Below are positions 1 to 9,226 of a stretch of DNA of 64,000 nucleotides, piece after piece (within the stretch, counting starts at the first letter, position 1; the number at the start of each line of letters is the position of its first letter). The stretch covers positions 744,001 to 808,000 of the forward strand of contig NZ_SOCE01000002.1 in assembly GCF_004365175.1 (NCBI RefSeq), written 5' to 3'. Below the pieces are notes generated by a model that was given only the letters and a program-made list of their open reading frames with translations, was not told the DNA's origin and did not search any database. The translations under genes and the position numbers were made by a program. The stretch comes from Kribbella voronezhensis (GTDB lineage Bacteria; Actinomycetota; Actinomycetes; Propionibacteriales; Kribbellaceae).

Positions 1-590
1 GTGTGGCTGGTGCCACCACCTCCGCCGGGGCCATCCTGACGGCCGGGGTGGCGGGGCTGACCGCCGGTGCCGTGTCGATGGCGCTGGGGGAGTACGTCTC
101 GGTGAGCAGCCAACGCGACTCCGAACGCGCGCTCCTGCAGAAGGAGCGTGCCGAGTTGCTGGAGTCGCCGGAGGCAGAACTGGCTGAACTGGCCGGCCTC
201 TACCGAGCGAAAGGACTGAGCGCCGAAACCGCACAGCAGGTCGCGATCGAACTGACCGAACGAGACGCCTTCGCCGCGCATGCCGACGCGGAACTCGGGA
301 TCGACCCTGATCAGCTCACCAACCCCTGGCACGCGGCCGGTGCCTCCGCACTGGCCTTCACCGTGGGTGCGCTCCTGCCGTTGATCGCCATCCTGCTGCC
401 GCCCGCGGGAGCACGGGTGCCCGTCACCTTCGCGGCGGTTCTGCTGGCTCTCGCGGGCACCGGTCAGCTCAGCGCGCGGCTGGGCGGCACCCGGCGGCTT
501 CCCGCGGTGGTCAGGCTGGTCGGCGGCGGTGCGCTGGCGATGGCAGTGACGTTCGGTATCGGCCAACTGGTCGGATCATCGGTCCTGTGA
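1..590 (+). CDS. VIT-family metal transporter, 5'-truncated by window edge
   Basis: The reading frame is open at the left edge and ends with TGA at 588-590, so only about the last 195 residues are present. The visible part matches the VIT1/CCC1 family, which moves Fe2+/Mn2+ across membranes. It has a glycine/alanine-rich membrane segment ending in the family motif GEYVSVSSQRD, then a charged, Glu-rich helical section (about residues 40-100) like the cytosolic metal-binding domain. Three hydrophobic segments follow (about 108-130, 138-155, 170-192). The true start lies off the window. A ferritin-like N-terminal domain, present in some relatives, cannot be excluded. Function in iron or manganese export is family knowledge, not shown here. 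Confidence 0.8.
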   Translation, partial: VAGATTSAGAILTAGVAGLTAGAVSMALGEYVSVSSQRDSERALLQKERAELLESPEAELAELAGLYRAKGLSAETAQQVAIELTERDAFAAHADAELGIDPDQLTNPWHAAGASALAFTVGALLPLIAILLPPAGARVPVTFAAVLLALAGTGQLSARLGGTRRLPAVVRLVGGGALAMAVTFGIGQLVGSSVL

Positions 591-628
591 GGCCGCCCTC
601 GCCGAGGGTGACTTCCACCGGATCTTCG

Positions 629-642
629 GGGACCTCCGGCCC
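629..642. promoter_or_regulatory. Single DosR-type box
   Basis: GGGACCTCCGGCCC matches the window-wide 14-mer GGGACCTTNGGCCC with one mismatch. It ends 74 nt before the small membrane-protein gene at 717. I could not find a clear partner box 22-23 nt away. The operator role is inferred from repetition of the motif and the presence of dosR in the window. Confidence 0.55.
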
Positions 643-716
643 TGCGCTCGGTCGCCTGACGATGGAACTCTGAGATCGTCCGGCAGACAGCCGGCGAGAC
701 CTCGGGGGACAGCGAG

Positions 717-953
717 ATGGACGCGTTGAACGGCCCACCAGTACACCTGACGCTCGTACTGATCCCACTGTCGGCTCTGTTGCTGATCCTGGCGGTCTTC
801 TGGGTCGCATCCCGGGTGAGGCTCGCCAAGGTAGCGCGCAGCGCCGACGTCGTTCACCCGGCCGGCGATCTCTTCGACCCGGCGAGTGCGGACGCGGCTG
901 TCAGCCCGCCTCCCGCCGAGCCCGCAGCACCGCCGGTACGCCGGCACGGGTAG
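717..953 (+). CDS. Small single-span membrane protein, unknown function
   Basis: This 78-residue protein has one strongly hydrophobic segment (about residues 10-32, rich in Leu/Ile/Val), a basic stretch after it (RVRLAKVAR), and an Ala/Pro-rich tail. This suggests a membrane anchor with a short cytoplasmic tail. ATG 717 has a GGGGA purine tract about 7 nt upstream. A good DosR-type box lies at 629-642, which makes the ORF more credible than its length alone would. I recognise no family. It is followed by a convergent gene, cydC, with a 72-nt gap. Confidence 0.55.
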   Translation: MDALNGPPVHLTLVLIPLSALLLILAVFWVASRVRLAKVARSADVVHPAGDLFDPASADAAVSPPPAEPAAPPVRRHG

Positions 954-1025
954 GCCGCTACCCCGGACACACCAGCCCTGGTAGTCGATCAGCTCGCCTA
1001 CCGGGGGCTGTCGTCCGCGAACCGC

Positions 1026-2714
1026 TCAGTTGGTCGGCGTGGGTTGGAGTACGTCGGCCGGGTGACCGCGGCGCTGGACCTTGCCGTGGGTGAGGACGAT
1101 GACCTCGTCGAGGTCGTCCAGGTCTGCCAGCCGGTGGGTCACCAGCAGCGTGGCGCGGCCGCGGGTGGCGGCGAGGATGTCGCGGGTGAGTTCGGCGGCG
1201 GTGGGCTCGTCGAGATGGGCGGTGGGTTCGTCGAGGAGCAGAACCGCCGGGTCGGCGAGCAGGGCGCGGGCCAGGGCGAGGCGCTGGCGCTCACCGCCTG
1301 AGAGTTGGTCGGCGCGTTCGCCGACGGTGGTGTCGAGGCCGCGTGGCTGGCGATCGACCCAGGCTCCGAGCCGTGCCTGGTGCAGAGCGCTCATCAGTTC
1401 GGCGTCGGTGGCATCGGGTCTGCCGACCAGCAGGTTGTTCCGGATCGTCGTGTCGAACAGGTGGTCGTCCTGGGCGCAGACGACGACCTGGCGCCGGAAC
1501 GCGTTCTCGTCCAACTCGGTGAGCGGCCTGCCGCCGTACGTGACCAGTCCTTGCTCGGTCGCCAGGAAGCCCGCCAGGGTGGCGATCAGCGTGCTCTTGC
1601 CGGCACCGCTCTCGCCGACCACGGCGATCCGGCGGCCCGGGTCGAGCCGCAGGCTGATGTCCTGCAGGGTGGGATGCGAGGCTCCGGGCCAGCGGGCATC
1701 GGCGCCGGCGATCTTCAGGGTGTGACCGATGACATCCTTGTTGCCCCAGGCAACCGATGGCTGAGGCAGTTCTTCGAGCGCCCGGAGCCGGTCGACCGCC
1801 CGCAGGCCGCGGACCAGGTGCTGGGCCGCGGCAGGCAGCGAGTTGGTCAGTTCGAAAGCGGCCAGCGGCGTCAACGCCAGGACGGCAAGCTGTACGCCGG
1901 GCAGCTGACCCGCGCGCACAGCCTGTACTCCGACCAGGAGCTCGCCCACCACCGTCAACGCCAGCGCTGTCGCACCGACAGCAGCACCCACCCCGGCGCC
2001 GGCAGCGGACCGCCGGGCCAATGACGTCAGCTTCCGGTCATGACCGGCGATCCGGTCGAGCGCCGGCCCGGCCGCGCCATAGGCGATCAGATCGGCGGCG
2101 CCGGTCAGCAGTTCGTGCACCGGATCGGTGAGAGCCGCTCGTGCTGGGGCCAGTCTGCGCTCGGCCCGGCCCGCCACCGACAACGTGATCGCCGGCGCGG
2201 CCAAACCCGCCACCAACAAGCCGATGAGCAGGACAAGTCCCGCAGCCGGCAGCAGCGCGCCCAGCAGCACCACGGTCGCAGTACCGGTGATCACCGCGAC
2301 GGCGATCGGCAGCACCGCCCGGACGAGCAGGTCCTGCACGGCTTCGACGTCGCCGACCAGATTGGCGAGGACGTCGCCGGAGCGGAGTTTGCCGAGGCCG
2401 GCCGGTGCCGCCCGGTCCAGGTCGATCCAGGCCTGGACGCGGGTCCGGGCGAGGACCCGGAACGCGGCGTCGTGGCCGACCAGGCGTTCGGCGTACCGCA
2501 GGGCGCCCCGGCCGATGCCGAAGGCGCGCACGGCGACGATGGCGACGGTCAGGTAGAGCACGGGCGGTTGCTGAGCGGCTCGTGAGATCAGCCAGCCGGA
2601 CGTCGCCATCAGGCCGATGGAGCAACCCAGTGCCAGGGATCCCAGTACCGCGGCCGCCACCAGCCGCCACACTTCGGGCCGCGCGATCCGCAGCAGCCAA
2701 CGCACCGACATCAT
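1026..2714 (-). CDS. cydC: Thiol reductant ABC exporter subunit CydC
   Basis: A fused permease/ATPase half-transporter, 562 residues from ATG 2714. With CydD it forms the heterodimer that exports cysteine/glutathione-type thiols and is needed to assemble haem into cytochrome bd. The N-terminal half has six hydrophobic segments. The C-terminal half has Walker A (GESGAGKST), the signature LSGGERQRLALARAL and Walker B LLLDEPTAHLD. ATG 2714 overlaps the CydD stop as ATGA, so I prefer it to the longer frame that opens at 2756. It is the last gene of cydABDC. Bacillithiol or mycothiol-type thiols may be the natural substrate in actinobacteria (inference). Confidence 0.93.
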   Translation of the reverse strand: MMSVRWLLRIARPEVWRLVAAAVLGSLALGCSIGLMATSGWLISRAAQQPPVLYLTVAIVAVRAFGIGRGALRYAERLVGHDAAFRVLARTRVQAWIDLDRAAPAGLGKLRSGDVLANLVGDVEAVQDLLVRAVLPIAVAVITGTATVVLLGALLPAAGLVLLIGLLVAGLAAPAITLSVAGRAERRLAPARAALTDPVHELLTGAADLIAYGAAGPALDRIAGHDRKLTSLARRSAAGAGVGAAVGATALALTVVGELLVGVQAVRAGQLPGVQLAVLALTPLAAFELTNSLPAAAQHLVRGLRAVDRLRALEELPQPSVAWGNKDVIGHTLKIAGADARWPGASHPTLQDISLRLDPGRRIAVVGESGAGKSTLIATLAGFLATEQGLVTYGGRPLTELDENAFRRQVVVCAQDDHLFDTTIRNNLLVGRPDATDAELMSALHQARLGAWVDRQPRGLDTTVGERADQLSGGERQRLALARALLADPAVLLLDEPTAHLDEPTAAELTRDILAATRGRATLLVTHRLADLDDLDEVIVLTHGKVQRRGHPADVLQPTPTN

Positions 2715-4335
2715 GCGGCCACCTCCGCCGGTGCCAGTTCGACGACTTGGTCGCAAAGACTCAGGAGCGCTGTCCGGTGCGTGACCAGTACCACGGTACG
2801 TCCGGCGAAGGCGGCCGGCAGCGTGCCGAGCAGGTCCTGTTCTGTCTCGGGATCGACGCCTTCGGTCGGTTCGTCGAGCAGCAACAGGGGAGCGTCGAGC
2901 AGCAGGGCACGAGCCAGCGCTATCCGGCGGCGCTGGCCGCTCGACAGACCGTTGCCGCGTTCACCGATCACCTTCTCCAGCGGTACGTCGACCCGGGCCG
3001 CCTGGCCGGCGCGCCGGACGGCGAGGTCGTCGGCGTACGGACGTCCCAGCCGGATGTTCTCGAAGACGGTGCCGGCGAACAGCACCGGATCCTGGCTCAT
3101 CCAGGCGATCTGGGATCGCCAGCCGGCCAGCTCGACGGTCGCCAGGTCGATGCCGTTGACAACTACCTGGCCGCTGTCCGGCCGGATGAAGCCCAGGAGC
3201 ACGGCGAGCAGGGTGGACTTGCCGCAACCGCTCGGCCCGAGGATGCCCGTCACCTTCCCGGCCGGGATCGTCAGGCTCAGACCGTCGAGAGCGGCGCCTT
3301 CGCGATCGTTGCCCGCTACCACTACTTGGTCGAGCTCGATCGTCCGGTCCGCTCGCACCGATGCGGTGCCCTGGTCGGGTACGTCGTGGTCGAGGACCGA
3401 GAAGACCTGCTCGGCGGCGCCGAGGCCCTCCGCGCTGGCGTGGTAGTGCGCCCCCAGCAATCGCAGGGGCAGATAAGCCTCGGGCGCCAGGATCAGCACC
3501 AGCAAGGCGGTCTGGAGATCGAGCCGGCCGTCCACCAGCCGAAGGCCCACCGAGACGGCGACGAGAGCGACGGACAACGTCGCGAGCAGCTCCAGCACCA
3601 AGGACGACAGGAAGGCGATCCGCAGCGACGACAACGTCGCCTTGCGCTGCTTGTCGGCCAGGCGCTCGATGGTGCCGAGCTGGGCCCGGGAGCGACCGAA
3701 CGCCTTGAGGGTGCCCAGCCCGGCCAGCACGTCGAGGAAGTGGTGGGCAAGCAGCTGGAGTGCTGCCCATTGACGGGCCGTCAACTGCTTGGTGGTCAGG
3801 CCGACCAGGATCATGAAGGCCGGGATCAGCGGCAGCGTGACGACGACGATGGAGGCGCTCAGCCAGTCGGCGGCGAACATCCGTCCGGCGACCACCAGCG
3901 GAACGAAGCAGACCAGCACCAACTGCGGCAGGTAGCGCGAGAAGTAGTCGTCCAGGGCATCGATGCCGCGGGTGGCCAGGGTGGTCAGCTCGCCGCTGCG
4001 TTCGCCGGTCAACCAGCGCGGGCCGAGCTGGACGACCTTGTGCAGCAGGCGCATCCGGAGCTCGGACTTCACCGCCGCCGAGCAGTGGTGGGCCGTCACC
4101 TCGGCGACCCAGGCGAGCAACGCCCGGGTCACCAGGGTGATGGTGAGCAAGGTCAGCCGCCCGCTGAGATCGCTCAAGCCGGCGCCGTGCAGGAAGGCGT
4201 CCGTGATGATGGATGCCAGCAGCCACGCCTGGGTCAGGATCACCACGGCTTGACCGACACCGATCAGGACCGACAGCGTGAGGAAGACGCGCGTGGTCCT
4301 CGCATAGCGCAGCAGGCGTGGATCGATGGCGGGCA

Positions 4336-4336
<1 letters not shown>
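2711..4336 (-). CDS. cydD: Thiol reductant ABC exporter subunit CydD
   Basis: A 541-residue half-transporter with an N-terminal six-helix membrane domain and a C-terminal nucleotide-binding domain. Visible motifs are Walker A GPSGCGKST, signature LSSGQRRRIALARAL and Walker B LLLDEPTEGVD. The signature has SSGQ where CydC has the canonical SGGE, as is usual when one ABC site of a heterodimer is divergent. It starts at ATG 4336, sharing one base with the cydB stop (TGATG), and overlaps cydC by 4 nt, so translation is probably coupled. CydDC maturation of cytochrome bd is established for E. coli and mycobacteria. Confidence 0.93.
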
Positions 4337-5352
<1,016 letters not shown>

Positions 5353-5363
5353 CGGAGTGCTCC

Positions 5364-6755
5364 TCAGTACAGGAAGGCCGGTTCAGCGGCCTCCGGGTCG
5401 GACGGCTCGGTCGTCTCCGCGGGAACCTCGCGGGCGAAGCGGAGCAGCAGGAAGACCTCGACCACCGCGAGTACGCCGTACAGGAGGGTGAGGACGATCA
5501 GAGAGGTCAGCACACTGCCGGCGCCGACACTGGGGGAGACCCCGTCGCGGGTCTGCATCAGCCCGAAGACGATCCACGGCTGGCGTCCCATCTCGGTGAA
5601 GATCCAGCCCAGGCTGTTGCCCAGCAGAGGCAGCAGCGGAACCGCGAGCGCCGCGCGGATGAGCCACTTGGAGGACTTCCGTTGCCTGCGGAGCTGCCAC
5701 AGGGCGAGCAACGCGATCGCCGCTGTCAGTACTCCGGCCAGGATCATGAAGCGGAAGGTCCAGTAGGTCAGCGGCACGTTGGGCTTGTACGAGCCCGGGC
5801 CGAAGCGCTGTTCGTACGCCGTCTGCAGGTTGTTGATCCCCTCGACCTTGCCGTTCCAGGTGCTCGTCGCCAGGAAGGACAGCCCGTGCGGGACCTTCAG
5901 CGACCAGACCTCCTTGCTGCCGTCGAGCGACCCGATCGTCAGGATGGAGAACGGTGCCGGCGCCGAGGTGTCGTAGAGCGCTTCGGCGGCCGCCATCTTC
6001 ATCGGCTGCGTGTCGGTCATGATCTTGGCCTGGATGTCACCGGTGATCATCAGCGCGGCGGCTGCGACGAGCGTCGTGATCGCACCCAGCTTCACGGCGG
6101 GCCGGAACAGGCTGCCGTTCTCGCCGGGCCGGCGCAGCAGGTGCCACAGGGCGATCCCGAGCATGAAGGCGCCGGCGGTCAGGAAGCTGGCCGCGATGGT
6201 GTGCGGGTAGGTCGCCAGCACGACCTTGTTGGTGAGCACCGCGCCGAAGTCGTGCAGTTCGGCCCGGCCGGTCGCGGAGTTGTAGGTGTAACCGCGGGGC
6301 CACTGCATCCACGAGTTGGCGGCCAGGATGAAGTACGCCGACAGCTGGGTGCCGATGGCAACAAGCCAGATCGATGCCAGGTGCACCTTCTTCGGCAACC
6401 GGTCCCAGCCGAAGATCCACAGGCCGAGGAACGTCGACTCGAGGAAGAACGCGAGCAGCCCCTCGATCGCCAGCGGCGCCCCGAAGATGTCGCCGACGAA
6501 CTTCGAGTAGGAGCTCCAGTTCATCCCGAACTGGAACTCCTGGACGATCCCGGTCACCACGCCGATGGCGAAGTTGATCAGGAACAGCTTTCCCCAGAAC
6601 TGCGTCATCCGCCGGTACTTCTGCTTCCCGGTCCGGTACCACGCGGTGTGCAGGCCCGCGACCAGCGCGGACATCCCGATGGTGATCGGCACGAAGAGGA
6701 AGTGGTAGACGGTGATGATCCCGAACTGCCACCGGGCAAGGTCTATGGCATCCAT
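5364..6755 (-). CDS. cydA: Cytochrome bd oxidase subunit I
   Basis: This 463-residue catalytic subunit binds haems b558, b595 and d and oxidises quinol. Visible hallmarks are the N-terminal DLARWQFG...YHFLFVP region with the haem-ligand His at residue 18 (E. coli His19) and the GRQPW motif of the haem d region. The short quinol-binding Q-loop is typical of non-proteobacterial enzymes. Length fits short-Q-loop CydA. It is the first gene of cydABDC. Two DosR-type boxes (6793-6806, 6815-6828) lie 38-73 nt upstream of its ATG, inside the end of the upstream gene, suggesting an internal hypoxia-inducible promoter. Confidence 0.96.
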   Translation of the reverse strand: MDAIDLARWQFGIITVYHFLFVPITIGMSALVAGLHTAWYRTGKQKYRRMTQFWGKLFLINFAIGVVTGIVQEFQFGMNWSSYSKFVGDIFGAPLAIEGLLAFFLESTFLGLWIFGWDRLPKKVHLASIWLVAIGTQLSAYFILAANSWMQWPRGYTYNSATGRAELHDFGAVLTNKVVLATYPHTIAASFLTAGAFMLGIALWHLLRRPGENGSLFRPAVKLGAITTLVAAAALMITGDIQAKIMTDTQPMKMAAAEALYDTSAPAPFSILTIGSLDGSKEVWSLKVPHGLSFLATSTWNGKVEGINNLQTAYEQRFGPGSYKPNVPLTYWTFRFMILAGVLTAAIALLALWQLRRQRKSSKWLIRAALAVPLLPLLGNSLGWIFTEMGRQPWIVFGLMQTRDGVSPSVGAGSVLTSLIVLTLLYGVLAVVEVFLLLRFAREVPAETTEPSDPEAAEPAFLY

Positions 6756-6792
6756 GGCACCGACGGTCCCAGCCCGACCAGCCCGGCCCCCA

Positions 6793-6828
6793 GAGTCGAA
6801 GGTCCTACACCGACGGGACCCTCAGACC
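6793..6828. promoter_or_regulatory. Paired DosR-type boxes upstream of cydA
   Basis: GAGTCGAAGGTCCT (6793-6806) and GGGACCCTCAGACC (6815-6828) each match the 14-mer at about 10 of 13 informative positions. They start 22 nt apart in opposite orientation. The pair straddles the stop codon of the gene at 6805-7344, so the operator is partly inside coding sequence. This placement would allow cydABDC to be induced separately from the ABC operon before it. Confidence 0.55.
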
Positions 6829-7344
6829 CCGGTCGTCCCAGGGGCGGCAGACGTAGCGTTCGACCAGTTCGAAGGGGCCGCCGTTCAGGGAGATCTCGTT
6901 GCGCCAAATGATCCGGTCGGTCCCTTCGAGGTGCCAGTAGAGCCGGATCCGGACCGGTGCGTGCTCGTCCAGGGTCTGGAAGGTCAGCAGGTCGCCGTCG
7001 ATCCGGCCGCGCAGTACGTCGGTGTGCCCGTAGCAGTCCGCGATCGTGGCGCGGTACTCCTGAGCGGCCGGATCCCAGCCCGCCACCCAGTGCAACTGCC
7101 AGCGCAGGACGAAGGTGCCGTCCGGCAGATACTGGTCCTGTTCGTAGTCGCCGACGATCCACCGGCCGTCCTGGATGACGTGGTGAAGGCCGGTTCCGGT
7201 CGCCGTCATCCGTGGCGTTCCGGGTCCCATGCCGTCCGCCTGGATCACGCCGTCCCAGCTCACGTCCTGGTGGAAGCGGGCGAGCGCCTTCATCTCGGGT
7301 CCCGGCTTGATCGGCGCGGGCACGGTACTGCTGATGGTGGTCAT
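6805..7344 (-). CDS. DUF1579-like protein of unknown function
   Basis: A 179-residue soluble protein. It opens after a short leader with PGPEMKALARFHQDVSWDG and is rich in alternating beta-strand-like stretches with conserved Trp and Tyr, as in DUF1579/lipocalin-like beta-barrel proteins. The family assignment is by pattern only, and the ligand is unknown. ATG 7344 has GGAGG at a good distance. It lies 15 nt after the ABC permease and is probably translated from the same transcript. Its 3' end carries the boxes of the cyd operon. Confidence 0.6.
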   Translation of the reverse strand: MTTISSTVPAPIKPGPEMKALARFHQDVSWDGVIQADGMGPGTPRMTATGTGLHHVIQDGRWIVGDYEQDQYLPDGTFVLRWQLHWVAGWDPAAQEYRATIADCYGHTDVLRGRIDGDLLTFQTLDEHAPVRIRLYWHLEGTDRIIWRNEISLNGGPFELVERYVCRPWDDRGLRVPSV

Positions 7345-7359
7345 CGAAGACCTCCGGAT

Positions 7360-8157
7360 TCAGTTGTGGGCGGCGATGTCGCGGCCGTCGAGGGCGGGCA
7401 TGGCGATCAGGGTGAGGGCGACGGCGCCGCCGACGAGCCAGAGATAGGCGGCCGGCAGGCCCGCGCCGAGGGGGCCGCCGGTGAGTGCCTGGTCGAACGG
7501 GGACAGCGGTCGCCAGGGTTCGACGGACTCGATCATCAGGCCGGCGGCGTACAGCACGTACGCACCGGTGGCGGCAGCCGAGGCGATCCCGGCAGCGAGT
7601 GAGCGACGGCCGAGGATCGCACCGGCGGCGAGCGCCAGGGCGCCGTACTCCGAGCCGAGCAGCACCATCGCCAGCGACCCGCTGGCCGCCTGGCCCGCGC
7701 TGATCCCGACGTCGAAGACCAGACTCATCGTGGTGGTCGCGACGAACAGCACCAGGCCGAGAGTGAACAGGCAGGTGAAGAGGGCCAAAGCCTTCTGCAG
7801 AACGATTCGCGCGCCGGTGATCGGCATCACCAGCAGCAGGTCGAGGGTCCCGTCCTCCTCCTCGCCGGCCAGCGAGCGGGCGCCGTGCCCGATGCCGTAG
7901 ACGAGGAACAGCGCCGGCAACAGGAGCGTGAACAGCTCGGCGTTCAGGAAGCCCGGGCCGGTGGACATGGCGTTCAGATCGAAGAGCTTGCCGAGTTCCT
8001 CCGGCATCCTGGCGTAGATGTCCTTCAGGTTCGGCATGTCCCGGATCGAGGGCCACAGCGCGGACTCGAGGCTGACCAGTACGAAGATCGCGATGGACCA
8101 GGCGCCCAGGCCGCGGCGCTGGTCGTACAGGGTCTTCCAGTACACGTTGCGGAACAC
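7360..8157 (-). CDS. ABC-2 type transporter permease
   Basis: A 265-residue membrane protein with about six hydrophobic segments. It begins MFRNVYWKTLYDQRRGLGAW and contains the LAGEEEDGTLDLLLVMPITG stretch typical of ABC-2 permeases. The start is GTG 8157 with AAGGAG upstream, 5 nt after the ATPase stop. It would form the membrane part of an exporter with the protein encoded at 8163-9053. The substrate cannot be read from the sequence. Confidence 0.85.
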   Translation of the reverse strand: MFRNVYWKTLYDQRRGLGAWSIAIFVLVSLESALWPSIRDMPNLKDIYARMPEELGKLFDLNAMSTGPGFLNAELFTLLLPALFLVYGIGHGARSLAGEEEDGTLDLLLVMPITGARIVLQKALALFTCLFTLGLVLFVATTTMSLVFDVGISAGQAASGSLAMVLLGSEYGALALAAGAILGRRSLAAGIASAAATGAYVLYAAGLMIESVEPWRPLSPFDQALTGGPLGAGLPAAYLWLVGGAVALTLIAMPALDGRDIAAHN

Positions 8158-8162
8158 GGGGC

Positions 8163-9053
8163 TCAGCTCCTTGCGGTGTAGTAGTCGAGGAAGATGGCTT
8201 CGAGGTCGACCTCGTGACTGACGATGTTGACGACCTGATGGGGTGCGGCGGCCTGCAGCAGGCCGGCGGTCGATCCGGCGACCTCCACGTGAGCGGTGTC
8301 GCCGTCGACGGTGATCTCCCGTACGCCGTCTGCCTGCCGCAGCGCGTCGATCGGCGCAGGACCGGCGAAGGTGAGCTCCAGCCGCCGCAGCGCGCGCTCA
8401 CGCAGCTCGTCGACCGACTTCGTCACCACCAGTTCGCCGCTGCGCAGGATCGCGACGGTGTCCGCGACCGCTTCCACGTCGGACAGGATGTGCGAGGACA
8501 GGAAGACGGTCCTGCCGTCGTCCCGGGTCTCCCGCAGCAGCGCCAGGAACTCGCGCTGCATGAGCGGGTCGAGACCGGTCGTCGGCTCGTCGAGGATGAG
8601 CAGTTCGGGGCGGTGCATGAAGGCCTGGATGATGCCGATCTTCTGCTTGTTGCCGTGCGACAGGGTCTTGAACCGCTTGGTCAGGTCGAGGTCGAACCGC
8701 TTGGCCAGCCGCTCCACCTCCGACCAGTCGACGCCGCCGCGCAGGTGGGCCATGTACCGCAGGTACTGCGCGCCGGAGAGCTCGGGGTACGCCGCGAACT
8801 CGCCGGGCAGGTAGCCGATCCGGCGCTGCACGTCCTCACAGCGGTCGACCACGTCGTACCCGAGCACCTCGGCACCGCCCGTGGTCGGGCTGATCAGACC
8901 GGCCAGGATCCGGATCGTGGTGGTCTTGCCGGCGCCGTTGGGACCCAGGTAGCCGAACACCGAACCGCACGGAACCTCGAGGTTGAGCCGCCGCAGAGCT
9001 GCGTGCGACCGGAACTGCTTCGACAGCTCCCGGGTCCTGATCGCGGTGTCCAT
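8163..9053 (-). CDS. ABC transporter ATP-binding protein
   Basis: A 296-residue ATPase with Walker A GPNGAGKTTT at residues 37-46, signature LSHGNKQKIGI and Walker B LLILDEPTTGLD. The C-terminal regulatory region is of the drug/Na+ exporter (CcmA/NatA/DrrA) type. It is the first gene of a run ATPase-permease-DUF1579-like. ATG 9053 has GAAGGAG upstream. Two DosR-type boxes at 9123-9159 lie in the divergent gap shared with the GNAT/acyl-CoA synthetase gene. Confidence 0.9.
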   Translation of the reverse strand: MDTAIRTRELSKQFRSHAALRRLNLEVPCGSVFGYLGPNGAGKTTTIRILAGLISPTTGGAEVLGYDVVDRCEDVQRRIGYLPGEFAAYPELSGAQYLRYMAHLRGGVDWSEVERLAKRFDLDLTKRFKTLSHGNKQKIGIIQAFMHRPELLILDEPTTGLDPLMQREFLALLRETRDDGRTVFLSSHILSDVEAVADTVAILRSGELVVTKSVDELRERALRRLELTFAGPAPIDALRQADGVREITVDGDTAHVEVAGSTAGLLQAAAPHQVVNIVSHEVDLEAIFLDYYTARS

Positions 9054-9122
9054 GACTGGCTCCTTCGTTCTCGGCTACCGCTCGATGGTTCGACCGTACG
9101 AAGGCAGCCCTTACCGCGGACA

Positions 9123-9159
9123 GGGCCCAAGGTCCGCAGTGATGGAGTCCCTCCGGCCC
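9123..9159. promoter_or_regulatory. Paired DosR-type boxes in divergent gap
   Basis: GGGCCCAAGGTCCG (9123-9136) is a near-perfect copy. AGTCCCTCCGGCCC (9146-9159) matches at about 10 positions. They start 23 nt apart and lie between the ABC operon (minus, start 9053) and the GNAT/acyl-CoA synthetase gene (plus, start 9227), 68-70 nt from either start. They could serve both. Confidence 0.65.
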
Positions 9160-9226
9160 TGCCTGCGCGGGCCCTCCATGCGGTGGACTGGTGCCGATGG
9201 TGGATCTGTAGACGAGGAGCCGGCCA

